The notes under the pieces are model-generated. The model worked only from the letters and a program-made list of their open reading frames with translations, ran no database searches and was not told the DNA's origin. A DNA stretch of 64,000 nucleotides from Streptomyces harbinensis (lineage in GTDB: Bacteria > Actinomycetota > Actinomycetes > Streptomycetales > Streptomycetaceae): positions 124,001 to 188,000 of the forward strand of contig NZ_FPAB01000008.1 of the NCBI RefSeq assembly GCF_900116145.1. Direction: 5' to 3'. The position numbers were made by a program, and so were the translations under genes. This document shows positions 26,871 through 34,762 of the stretch, in pieces (within the stretch, counting starts at the first letter, position 1; the number at the start of each line of letters is the position of its first letter).

Positions 26871-27824
26871 ATGAGCACCCAGGCTTCCCCGGAGACCGTC
26901 GCCCCGCGCGACGGCGGCGACGGCGGCGTTCCGGAGCCATCACCCACCGCGGGCCGTTCCGGGCCCAGGCAGCGCCGGAGCGGCGGGTGGTTCGTCCTGC
27001 CGTTCGCGGTGTGCTTCGGGCTGTTCATGCTGTGGCCCGTCGTCCACGGCATCGCGATGAGCTTCACCGACGAGTCGCTCACCCTCGCCGGCACCTCGTT
27101 CGTCGGCTTCGACAACTACGTGGAGGCCTTCGGCGACGCGGCGGTGTGGAACGCCCTGGGCAACACGCTGTTCTTCACGCTGATCACCACCGTGCCCCTG
27201 GTGCTGATCGCGCTGGGAATGGCCCTGCTGGTGCACACCGGTCTGGCGGGCCAGTGGCTGTGGCGGCTGGCGTTCTTCGCCCCGTACCTGCTGCCGGTCG
27301 CCGTGGTGACGCTGATCTGGCAGTGGGTGTACCAGCCCGATCTGGGCCTGGCCAACCAGTTGCTGAACGCCCTGGGCTTCGGCCCGGTGGGCTGGCTCTC
27401 CGACGAGGCGGTGGCCATGTGGGCGATCGCCCTGCTCACCGTCTGGTGGACCGTCGGGTTCAACTTCCTGCTCTATCTCGCGGCGCTCCAGTCGCTGCCC
27501 GACACGCTCTACGAGGCGGCGGCCCTGGACGGCGCCGGCGCCTGGCGGCGGCTGTGGTCCATCACCCTGCCCCAGCTGCGGCGCACCACGGTCCTGGTCG
27601 GCATGCTCCAGGTGCTCGCCTCGCTCAAGGTGTTCGACCAGATCTACATCCTCACCAAGGGCGGGCCCAACGACAGCACCCGCCCGATCCTGGAGTACAT
27701 CTACGACGTCGGATTCACCGGCTACCGGCTGGGTTACGCCTCCGCCATCTCCTATCTCTTCTTCGCCCTGATCATCGTCGTCTCCATCGCCCAGCTGCGG
27801 TTCTTCCCGCGTCAGGAGGGCTGA
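26871..27824 (+). CDS. Sugar ABC importer permease (MalF type)
   Basis: A 317-residue permease with a disordered cytoplasmic N-terminus (about 38 residues), six membrane helices, and the EAA loop LYEAAALDGAGAWRRLWSITLP. The segment KVFDQIYILTKGGPNDSTRPI is a hallmark of CUT1 sugar permeases. ATG start 32 bases after the binding-protein gene, with GAGGGAG upstream. Confidence 0.92.
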   Translation: MSTQASPETVAPRDGGDGGVPEPSPTAGRSGPRQRRSGGWFVLPFAVCFGLFMLWPVVHGIAMSFTDESLTLAGTSFVGFDNYVEAFGDAAVWNALGNTLFFTLITTVPLVLIALGMALLVHTGLAGQWLWRLAFFAPYLLPVAVVTLIWQWVYQPDLGLANQLLNALGFGPVGWLSDEAVAMWAIALLTVWWTVGFNFLLYLAALQSLPDTLYEAAALDGAGAWRRLWSITLPQLRRTTVLVGMLQVLASLKVFDQIYILTKGGPNDSTRPILEYIYDVGFTGYRLGYASAISYLFFALIIVVSIAQLRFFPRQEG

Positions 27825-27827
27825 CCC

Positions 27828-28754
27828 GTGCCCGCCACCACCACCCTCCGCACCCGGCCGCGACCCGCGCGAGCGCCGCGCCCCGCGCGCCGCCGCACGG
27901 CCGAATCCGCCGGCTCCCCGCTGCTGCTGGGCCACGGCCGGCTCCCCAGGGTGCTGGCCGGCACGGCGCTCGCGGTGTTCGCGCTGCTGTGGCTGACGCC
28001 CTTCGCGCTGGCGCTGGTGACCTCTCTCCAGAGCGAGCGGGACGTCGCCTCCTCCGGCCTCAACCCCCTCAAGGGCGCGCTGACCCTGGAGTCCTACCGC
28101 CAGATCGTCGAGCGCGGCAACGTACCGGTGTGGGCCGTCAACAGCCTGCTGATCGCCACACTGGTCACCGTCATCACCGTGGTGATCTCCACGCTGGCCG
28201 CCTACGCGTTCTCCCGGGGCACCTTCCGCGGGCGGCGGGTGCTGCTGGCCGTCACGGTCGCCTCCATCATGGTGCCGCCGCAACTGCTCATCGTTCCGCT
28301 CTTCCAGCAGATGCGCGCCTTCAACCTGGTCGACACCTACTGGGCGGTCATCCTGCCCCAGGTGGTGGCGCCGATGATGGTCTTCATCCTCAAGCGGTTC
28401 TTCGACGCCGTGCCCCGCGAGCTGGAGGAGGCCGCCCGGATCGACGGCGCCTCGGAACTGCGGGTCTTCCGCTCGGTGGTGCTGCCGCTGTCGCGCCCCA
28501 TCGTCGCGGCCGTCTCCGTGTTCGTGTTCATCGGCGCCTGGAACAACTTCCTGTGGCCGTTCATCATCATCAACGACTCGTCGCTGATGACGCTCCCGGT
28601 GGGTCTGGCGACGGTGCGCGAGTCCTACGGCATCCAGTACGCCCAGTCCATGGCGTCCGCGCTGCTGGCCGCCGCTCCGCTGATCCTCGTCTTCCTGTTC
28701 TTCCAGCGCCGCATCGTGAAGTCCGTGGCCACCACCGGTCTCGGCGGCACCTGA
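27828..28754 (+). CDS. Sugar ABC importer permease (MalG type)
   Basis: A 308-residue permease. After an arginine and proline-rich N-terminus come six membrane segments and the EAA loop LEEAARIDGASELRVFRSVVLP. The GTG start lies 3 bases after the previous stop, with a GGAGGG ribosome site inside the end of that gene. Again no ATPase gene follows in the operon. Confidence 0.92.
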   Translation: MPATTTLRTRPRPARAPRPARRRTAESAGSPLLLGHGRLPRVLAGTALAVFALLWLTPFALALVTSLQSERDVASSGLNPLKGALTLESYRQIVERGNVPVWAVNSLLIATLVTVITVVISTLAAYAFSRGTFRGRRVLLAVTVASIMVPPQLLIVPLFQQMRAFNLVDTYWAVILPQVVAPMMVFILKRFFDAVPRELEEAARIDGASELRVFRSVVLPLSRPIVAAVSVFVFIGAWNNFLWPFIIINDSSLMTLPVGLATVRESYGIQYAQSMASALLAAAPLILVFLFFQRRIVKSVATTGLGGT

Positions 28755-28809
28755 GCGCCCCGCGCCACCGCACCACCGCCCCACCCCGTTCCCCCGTACA
28801 GGAGTTGCC

Positions 28810-30633
28810 GTGACCGCCCCCACCGCCGTACCCCGTCCCGAGTACCCGCGCCCGCAGTTCGTCCGCGAGGACTGGCTGAACCTCAACGGCACCTGGCAGT
28901 TCGCGTTCGACCCCGGGGACAGCGGTCTGGAGCGCGGGCTGCTGACCGGTGGCCTGGACCGGGAGATCACGGTGCCGTTCCCGCCGGAGTCCGTCCTGTC
29001 CGGCATCGGGGAGACGGACTTCCTGGAGGCCGTCTGGTACCGGCGCACCCTCACCCTGCCCGCCGAGTGGGCCGGCCGCCGGGTCCTGCTGCACTTCGGC
29101 GCCGTCGACTACGACGCCACCGTGTGGGTGAACGGTACCGAGGTGGCCCGGCACCGCGGCGGGTTCACGCCGTTCACCGCCGACCTGCACCAGGTGGCCG
29201 GGCCGGGCGAGGAGATCACCGTCACGGTGCGCGCCCGCGACCCCAAGTCCGGGCCGCAGGCCCGGGGCAAGCAGGCGCTGCGCTACGCCAACCACGACTG
29301 CCACTACACCCGGGTCACGGGCATCTGGCAGACGGTGTGGGCCGAGCCGGTGCCCCACGTCCGGCTGCACCGCCCCCGGATCACCCCGGACCTGGCCGGC
29401 TCCGCCTTCCACCTGGAGCTGCCGCTGTCCGGCAACGCGCCGGGGCACCGGGTACGGGCCCGGCTGAGCGACGCGGACGGCGAGATCGCCACCGCCGAGG
29501 TCCGCGCCGATCTGGATCTGGCGCCCCGGCTGCGACTGCCCGTACCGCAGGAGCGCCGCCGGGTGTGGAGCCCGGCGGACCCCCACCTGTACGACCTGCG
29601 GCTGGAACTGCTGGACGGCGACGGGCAGGTGGTCGACTCGGTCGGCAGCTACGCGGGGCTGCGCTCGGTGGCGATCCGGGGCAAGGCCGTCCTCCTCAAC
29701 GGGGAACCGGTCTTCCAGCGGCTGGTGCTCGACCAGGGCTGGTACCCGGACGGGCTGATGACGGCCCCCACCGACGCCGCGCTGGTGCGGGACATCGAAC
29801 TCGCTCTCGATGCCGGGTTCAACGGAGCCCGGCTGCACCAGAAGGTGTTCGAGGAGCGGTTCCTCCACCACGCCGACCGGCTCGGGTACCTGGTGTGGGG
29901 CGAGTTCGGCGACTGGGGGTGCGCGGTGGGCGGCGAGACGGGCGACAACCAGCAGCCGGACGCCTCCTACACCGGGCAGTGGCTGGAGGCCGTGGAACGC
30001 GACTACTCCCACCCCTCGATCATCGGCTGGTGCCCGCTGAACGAGACCTATCAGCGGCTGCACGACCGCACCACCCAGCTCGACGCGGTGACCCGGGCGA
30101 TGTTCCTGGCCACCAAGGCACTGGACACCACCCGCCCGGTCATCGACGCCTCCGGCTACGCGCACCGGGTCGCCGAGACCGACATCTACGACTCGCACAG
30201 CTACGAGCAGGACCCGGTCGCCTTCGCCGCGCAGGTCGCCGGACTCGACCGGGACCGGCCCTACGTCAACGCCTCGCCCGACGGCCGTCCGTGGTCGGTG
30301 CCCTACCGGGGGCAGCCGTACTTCGTCAGCGAGTTCGGCGGTATCTGGTGGCACCCGGAGACCGCCGCGCAGGCGCGGGGCGACGATCGCGAGGAGTCCT
30401 GGGGGTACGGCGAACGGCCGCGCGACGAGGAGGAGTTCCACGCGCGGTTCGCCGGCCTCACCGGCACGCTGCTGGATGACCCGGACATGTTCGGCTACTG
30501 CTACACGCAGCTGACCGATGTCTTCCAGGAGCAGAACGGCATCTACCGCTTCGACCGCTCCCACAAGCTGGATGTCGCCCGCGTGCGGGCCGCCCAGCAG
30601 CGGCCGGCGGCGATCGAACGGCGCGAGGTCTGA
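28810..30633 (+). CDS. Glycoside hydrolase family 2 enzyme (beta-galactosidase/beta-glucuronidase type), cytoplasmic
   Basis: A 607-residue GH2 enzyme without signal peptide, so it acts on imported oligosaccharides. The N-terminal sugar-binding jelly roll includes NLNGTWQFAFDPGDSG and LHFGAVDYDATVWVNG. The TIM barrel carries the acid/base glutamate in the WCPLNET motif (Glu412) and the nucleophile glutamate in FVSEFGG (Glu508). GTG start with AGGAG upstream. It is shorter than LacZ and lacks the small C-terminal domain, as in compact GH2 beta-galactosidases and beta-glucuronidases; the sugar cleaved is uncertain. Placement behind the importer implies it hydrolyses the transported sugar. Confidence 0.9.
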   Translation: MTAPTAVPRPEYPRPQFVREDWLNLNGTWQFAFDPGDSGLERGLLTGGLDREITVPFPPESVLSGIGETDFLEAVWYRRTLTLPAEWAGRRVLLHFGAVDYDATVWVNGTEVARHRGGFTPFTADLHQVAGPGEEITVTVRARDPKSGPQARGKQALRYANHDCHYTRVTGIWQTVWAEPVPHVRLHRPRITPDLAGSAFHLELPLSGNAPGHRVRARLSDADGEIATAEVRADLDLAPRLRLPVPQERRRVWSPADPHLYDLRLELLDGDGQVVDSVGSYAGLRSVAIRGKAVLLNGEPVFQRLVLDQGWYPDGLMTAPTDAALVRDIELALDAGFNGARLHQKVFEERFLHHADRLGYLVWGEFGDWGCAVGGETGDNQQPDASYTGQWLEAVERDYSHPSIIGWCPLNETYQRLHDRTTQLDAVTRAMFLATKALDTTRPVIDASGYAHRVAETDIYDSHSYEQDPVAFAAQVAGLDRDRPYVNASPDGRPWSVPYRGQPYFVSEFGGIWWHPETAAQARGDDREESWGYGERPRDEEEFHARFAGLTGTLLDDPDMFGYCYTQLTDVFQEQNGIYRFDRSHKLDVARVRAAQQRPAAIERREV

Positions 30634-30710
30634 GGGCGCGCGGCCGGTACCCGGCGGTCCCGGCCCTTCCGCCGCCCGTTAGGCTGGGATTCCGCTGCGG
30701 AGGGGGTCCG

Positions 30711-31676
30711 ATGCGCTACGTGATCGCCGGGGGAACGGGACAGCTGGGCAGGATCGTGGACCGGGCGCTCACCGCCGCCGGGCACGAGGTCACCATCCTC
30801 ACCCGCAGCCCCTCGCGCGAACGCGAGGTCTACTGGGACGCGGTCAGCACCGGGCCGTGGACCCGGGTGCTGCACGGCAGCGATGTCGTGCTCAACCTGG
30901 CAGGACGCAGCGTCGGTTGCCGTTACACGGACGCCAATCTCCGCAGCATGATGGACTCCCGGGTGCGCTCCGCGGAGGTCATCGGCCAGGCCATCGCGGA
31001 GAGCCGCCGACCGCCCGCCCTGTGGCTCCAGATGAGCACCGCCACGATCTACGCCCACCGGTACGACGCTCCGAACGACGAGGCGACCGGGGTGATCGGC
31101 GGCCGTGAGCGGGGGGTTCCCGGCTACTGGGCCTACAGCGTGCTCATCGCCAGGAACTGGGAACGCGTCCAGGAGGCGGCACCCACCCCGCACACCCGCA
31201 AGGTCGCGCTGCGCTCGGCGATGGTGATGAGTCCGGATCCGGGCGGTGTCCTCGACCGGCTGCTGTGGCTGGCGCGACTCGGCCTGGGCGGGCCGGTGGC
31301 GGGCGGCAACCAGTACGTCTCGTGGATCCACGATGCGGACTTCGTGCGCGCGCTGGAGTTCCTCACCGCCCGCCCGGAGCTGTCCGGTCCGGTGAACCTC
31401 GCCTCGCCGGGACCGTTGCCGCAGCGGGAGTTCATGCGGGAGCTGCGGACGGCCTGGGGCCGGCGGCCGGGGCTACCCGCGACGGCGTGGATGGCGGAGA
31501 TCGGCGCGTTCGCGCTGCGCGCCGACACCGAACTGCTGCTGAAGAGCCGCCGGGTGGTACCGGGCCGGCTCCTGGAGGCCGGCTTCGACTTCCGCCACCC
31601 GCACTGGCCCGCGGCGGCCCGTGACCTGGTCCACCGGGTCCGTGGCGCAGCGCGGCCGGGCGATGCAGGCGGCTGA
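30711..31676 (+). CDS. NAD(P)-binding epimerase-like protein, TIGR01777 type
   Basis: A 321-residue extended SDR. The dinucleotide-binding motif is VIAGGTGQLGRIVDRAL at residues 4-20. Further motifs are VVLNLAGRSVGCRY and QMSTATIYAHRYD, in place of the usual catalytic YxxxK. The C-terminal GFDFRHPHWPAAARDLV is the DUF1731 tail typical of the YfcH/TIGR01777 group. Most members have no assigned substrate. ATG start with GGAGGGGG upstream. It follows the GH2 gene by 77 bases and is probably separately expressed. Confidence 0.85.
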   Translation: MRYVIAGGTGQLGRIVDRALTAAGHEVTILTRSPSREREVYWDAVSTGPWTRVLHGSDVVLNLAGRSVGCRYTDANLRSMMDSRVRSAEVIGQAIAESRRPPALWLQMSTATIYAHRYDAPNDEATGVIGGRERGVPGYWAYSVLIARNWERVQEAAPTPHTRKVALRSAMVMSPDPGGVLDRLLWLARLGLGGPVAGGNQYVSWIHDADFVRALEFLTARPELSGPVNLASPGPLPQREFMRELRTAWGRRPGLPATAWMAEIGAFALRADTELLLKSRRVVPGRLLEAGFDFRHPHWPAAARDLVHRVRGAARPGDAGG

Positions 31677-31777
31677 TACTGACAAGCGGGGCCTCTTCCA
31701 GGAGCAGGCCCGCACTCGGACGGAGAGAATGGGCTTACCGGCTCCGCTGTCCCCGTCCCGACCGGCACCCCGGGAAG

Positions 31778-32170
31778 TCAGGACTGCTCGTGCCGTGCCT
31801 CGTGGTCGTACCACATCTCGATGACTGCGAAGAAGTCGCCGATACTTGAGATGCCAAAGATCACCAGCACCAGCGCGGACACGCTGCACATGGTTGTCCA
31901 GTACGCCCGCTTGGAGATATTCCCCTGATCGACATGTCCTATCAGCCGGTCCGATATCAGCCACAGGACAATGCCGGGGAAGAACATGAGAGCGGCGAGG
32001 AGCACCGTCCGCAGAAAGGGCTGCGGTCCCACCACAGGGATATCCGCGGCAACGATCACCTTCACCATGACGGCTGTTCCGGCGGCGATTCCCGGAAGTA
32101 ACCAGATCGCATTCAGGACATCGCGGCGCTCACCCTTGAATCCATCCGCACCATCCGCCCTCGCTGCCAT
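31778..32170 (-). CDS. Small membrane protein, three predicted helices, unknown function
   Basis: A 130-residue protein with hydrophobic segments near residues 20-45 (AIWLLPGIAAGTAVMVKVIV), 55-78 (LRTVLLAALMFFPGIVLWLI) and 95-118 (MCSVSALVLVIFGISSIG), ending in a charged tail. I prefer ATG 32170 with GGGAGAG just ahead; an in-frame GTG at 32194 would add eight residues. Base composition is visibly less GC-rich than its neighbours, which suggests acquisition. No family recognised. Confidence 0.6.
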   Translation of the reverse strand: MAARADGADGFKGERRDVLNAIWLLPGIAAGTAVMVKVIVAADIPVVGPQPFLRTVLLAALMFFPGIVLWLISDRLIGHVDQGNISKRAYWTTMCSVSALVLVIFGISSIGDFFAVIEMWYDHEARHEQS

Positions 32171-32338
32171 CGTCTCTCCCGTTTCTTCCTCCACCCACGA
32201 CCGTCGTCACAACGGGGGTCCCCGCGCCGACGGCCGGCGGAGCAGCCGTTCGCCCACAGTAGCCATCTCCTGCTCCGCGGCACACTCGGGTGATCGGCCC
32301 GGACCGATGGCGAGGTGCGCGAGACGCATCCCTGGCGG

Positions 32339-33100
32339 TCAGAGGAGTACGCCGCCGGAGACCTCGACACGCTGGGCGGTGACCCAGCGCAGGCTCTCGG
32401 AGGCCAGCGCGGCGATCGCGTCGCCGATCTCTTCGGGTTCGCCGACGCGGCCGAGCGCGGTCTGCTGGGCAAGGCCCTGCCGCATCTCGGCATCGTCCCG
32501 CATGGCTCCGCCGTTGAACTCGGTGGCGGTCGGCCCCGGGGCGAGGGAGTTGACCCGGATGCCGCGGGGGCCGAGTTCCGCGGCCAGCGTGCGGCTCATG
32601 ATCTCGACGGCGGCCTTGGAGGCGGAGTAGACCGAGGTGGCGGGACTGGTGTGCCGGGTCAGTGACGACGTGACGTTGATGATGCCGGCGCCCGGCGCCA
32701 GGAGCGGCAGCACCGATTGAATGAGGAAGAACGTGCCCCGGACGTTCGTATCGAACACCGTGTCGAAGTCGTCGGGCGTGACGGCTTCCAGCGGGCCGAA
32801 GACGCCAACTCCCGCGTTGTTGACCATGATGTCGAGCCGCGAAGCGTCGCCGTAGCGCTCCAGCAGTTGACTCAGCTCGGCGACGAAGGTCCCGAAAGAG
32901 GAGACATCGCTGATGTCGAGGCGGAGCACAGCGGCAGTCCCGCCCTCGGCCCGTACCCGCTGCGCGGTCTCCTCGGCGCCGTCCGCATCACCACGATGGG
33001 TGACGACCACACGCACGCCGCGCCTCGCGAGGGCGAGCGCGGCGCTCCGGCCCAGGCCCCGGTTGGCTCCGGTGATCAGAGCGATCCTGTCGACTGCCAT
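32339..33100 (-). CDS. Short-chain dehydrogenase/reductase (SDR)
   Basis: A 253-residue classical SDR: TGANRGLG cofactor motif at residues 9-16, NNAG at about 92-95, catalytic SSLTRH and YSASKAA (YxxxK) near 155-160, and the C-terminal GPTATEFNGG. Cofactor choice is unclear, though the HRGD after strand 2 hints at NADPH. ATG 33100 is used rather than a TTG one codon earlier. It diverges from a TetR-type regulator across two copies of one palindrome, so it is almost certainly that regulator's target. Such pairs often respond to quinones, aldehydes or drugs. Confidence 0.9.
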   Translation of the reverse strand: MAVDRIALITGANRGLGRSAALALARRGVRVVVTHRGDADGAEETAQRVRAEGGTAAVLRLDISDVSSFGTFVAELSQLLERYGDASRLDIMVNNAGVGVFGPLEAVTPDDFDTVFDTNVRGTFFLIQSVLPLLAPGAGIINVTSSLTRHTSPATSVYSASKAAVEIMSRTLAAELGPRGIRVNSLAPGPTATEFNGGAMRDDAEMRQGLAQQTALGRVGEPEEIGDAIAALASESLRWVTAQRVEVSGGVLL

Positions 33101-33154
33101 CAAGAACTCCCTCCCTCATGGCACCCGAAGGACAGAAGGCGCCACGGATCAGAT

Positions 33155-33172
33155 GCGAGTCACCTGACTCGC
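33155..33172. promoter_or_regulatory. TetR operator, copy 1 (SDR-proximal)
   Basis: GCGAGTCA-CC-TGACTCGC: perfect 8-bp inverted repeat with a two-base centre, 54 bases upstream of the SDR start codon. Confidence 0.85.
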
Positions 33173-33199
33173 CTTCGCACCGTATGCCGGTCGCCAGAG

Positions 33200-33217
33200 G
33201 CGAGTCAAGTGACTCGC
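33200..33217. promoter_or_regulatory. TetR operator, copy 2 (regulator-proximal)
   Basis: GCGAGTCA-AG-TGACTCGC, with arms identical to copy 1 and its centre 45 bases away. It overlaps a -35-like GTGACT (33209-33214) that is followed after 16 bases by CATACT, the probable promoter of the regulator gene itself. Confidence 0.85.
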
Positions 33218-33243
33218 CTCGCCGTCAGGGCATACTGGCATGC

Positions 33244-33879
33244 ATGGCAGCAGAGCTCTCCGCGCACCACCGCCGACTCGCCCGACAGAAGCGCGAGGCG
33301 ATCATCTCCGCCGCCACGGAGCTGTTCCTGAACCGCGGTTACGACGGCACCTCCCTCGCCCGTATCGCCGAGGCGGCGGCCGTCTCGAAGTCCACCCTTT
33401 TCAAGCAGTTCCCCACCAAGGCAGCGCTCTTCGAGGCCATCGTCACCGAGTCCTGGCAACGTGACGCCGACGACACCCTCGCGCGACCGCAGACCGGGGA
33501 CCTGCGCTCCGGACTGACGTCCATCGGTCACCGCTACGCCGATCTGATCGGCCGGCCCGGCATGACAGCCCTGTCCCGCATCGTCATCGCGGAACTGCCG
33601 CGTTTCCCGGAACTGGGAAGGATGCAGTTCCAGCTCGGCAAACTGCCCTACTTCGCCTCCGTCCAGCACTACCTGGAATCCGAGCACGAGGCCGGCAACG
33701 CCGACGTCCCCGACGCCGAGAGCGCCGCCAACCAGTTCCTCGGCATGATCGCCAACTTCGTCCTGTGGCCCCGCATGCTGCTGACCGACTGGAACCCCGC
33801 GCCCTCTGACACTCGCTACGCCGTCGAGCAGGCCGTACAGACCATGCTCGCCCGCTACTCTTCCGGCCCGTCGGCCTGA
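33244..33879 (+). CDS. TetR-family transcriptional repressor
   Basis: A 211-residue TetR regulator. The HTH is at residues 17-60 (REAIISAATELFLNRGYDGTSLARIAEAAAVSKSTLFKQFPTKAALFEA), followed by an all-helical ligand-binding domain containing FPELGRMQFQLG, resembling the AefR-like C-terminal domain group. The ATG at 33244 puts the HTH at the normal distance; a nearby ATG at 33240 is out of frame. It faces the SDR gene across twin operators and probably represses both. The ligand is probably a substrate of the SDR. Confidence 0.92.
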   Translation: MAAELSAHHRRLARQKREAIISAATELFLNRGYDGTSLARIAEAAAVSKSTLFKQFPTKAALFEAIVTESWQRDADDTLARPQTGDLRSGLTSIGHRYADLIGRPGMTALSRIVIAELPRFPELGRMQFQLGKLPYFASVQHYLESEHEAGNADVPDAESAANQFLGMIANFVLWPRMLLTDWNPAPSDTRYAVEQAVQTMLARYSSGPSA

Positions 33880-33901
33880 TGTGTTCTGTGCGGATCGAGG
33901 A

Positions 33902-34390
33902 ATGATGAATCCGGTCCTGAATCGACTGCTGCACGCCCTGGTGTCACTGTCGTGCGACTTCCGTGTTCGCTTTCACGACACGGCCTTGACCACGGAACAG
34001 GCGGCCGGGTTCGTGGCCGGCGATCCGACGGGCAATACCAAGTGCCTGGCCCTGCGGGACAAGGACGGGGCGCGCGTGGTCGCCACCGTCTGCGGCACCA
34101 GCCGCCTGGACCTGGAAGCCGTCCGCGCGGCACACCACCTGCGTCGACCGCGCATGGCCTCGGCCGCCGAACTCAATTCCGCATTCGGAGTGGAGAAGGG
34201 CGGCGTGGCCCCCGTCGGCTATCCCGAGGGCGTCGTGGCCCTGGTGGACAAGGCCGTCCTCGAACAGGAGCGGGTCCTGATCTCACCAGGCATCAACCAT
34301 GCCACGCTGGAGATCTCCGGCAAAGAATTCGCCCGTCTCACAGAACACTTCGGCGCCACCGTGACCACCATCAGCCGTATTGAAGGCTGA
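33902..34390 (+). CDS. YbaK/EbsC-family aminoacyl-tRNA deacylase-like protein
   Basis: A 162-residue protein of the INS/YbaK superfamily, whose members clear mischarged tRNAs such as Cys-tRNA(Pro). Typical features are the conserved lysine within GNTKCLALRD near residue 49, the serine and leucine-rich central helix, and the C-terminal GVAPVGYP and ISPGINHATLEIS. ATG 33902 is followed by a second ATG in frame; GAGG lies just upstream. It starts 22 bases after the TetR gene and may be cotranscribed with it. Stand-alone YbaK paralogues vary in substrate, so the exact tRNA is uncertain. Confidence 0.85.
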   Translation: MMNPVLNRLLHALVSLSCDFRVRFHDTALTTEQAAGFVAGDPTGNTKCLALRDKDGARVVATVCGTSRLDLEAVRAAHHLRRPRMASAAELNSAFGVEKGGVAPVGYPEGVVALVDKAVLEQERVLISPGINHATLEISGKEFARLTEHFGATVTTISRIEG

Positions 34391-34762
34391 AGCGCCGCTT
34401 CCCACCACCGAAAAAGATCGCCTAGGAGAATTCTGTTCCGGGCAGTACGGATTCCTCGGATGAGCCGTGATAGCGGAGGCACTGCGGCGGAGCGGGAGAC
34501 AACGACCTTCCATCGTGGCCATTCCGGCTTCTGCGGACCACGCTCCGGCGCGCCCTCGCTGGGGTACGCATTCCGGAGGTCGTCCCAGCGTTACCTCTAT
34601 GTCTCCACGGTCGGCTCCCCCTCACTTCGCGGACATAATGAGTACCGAAAGGAGCCTTACCCTTGAGGCCCCGAGAGCGAGCACTTGGGCGGTAGCGCTT
34701 CGATTCCTCCAAGCCGCTGAGGTAACCACAGGGACCCCTTCTTCTCTTGCGTCCGCGAGGGG
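34391..34762. other. Gap of about 370 bases without a supportable gene, between convergent genes
   Basis: Lies between the YbaK-like gene and the end of the caspase-helicase gene. It is less GC-rich than its surroundings. Short open frames on both strands have no ribosome sites or recognisable content. I see no clear terminator hairpin. It may mark the right-hand boundary of the inserted conflict module. Confidence 0.4.

Noticed and set aside
31684..31715. Hairpin GCGGGGCCT...AGGCCCGC after the epimerase gene
   Set aside because: The arms need a bulged base and the loop is long; too weak to call a terminator.
34680..34735. Possible tRNA-like remnant (TTCGATTCC as in a T-arm)
   Set aside because: No acceptor or anticodon stems can be built around it.
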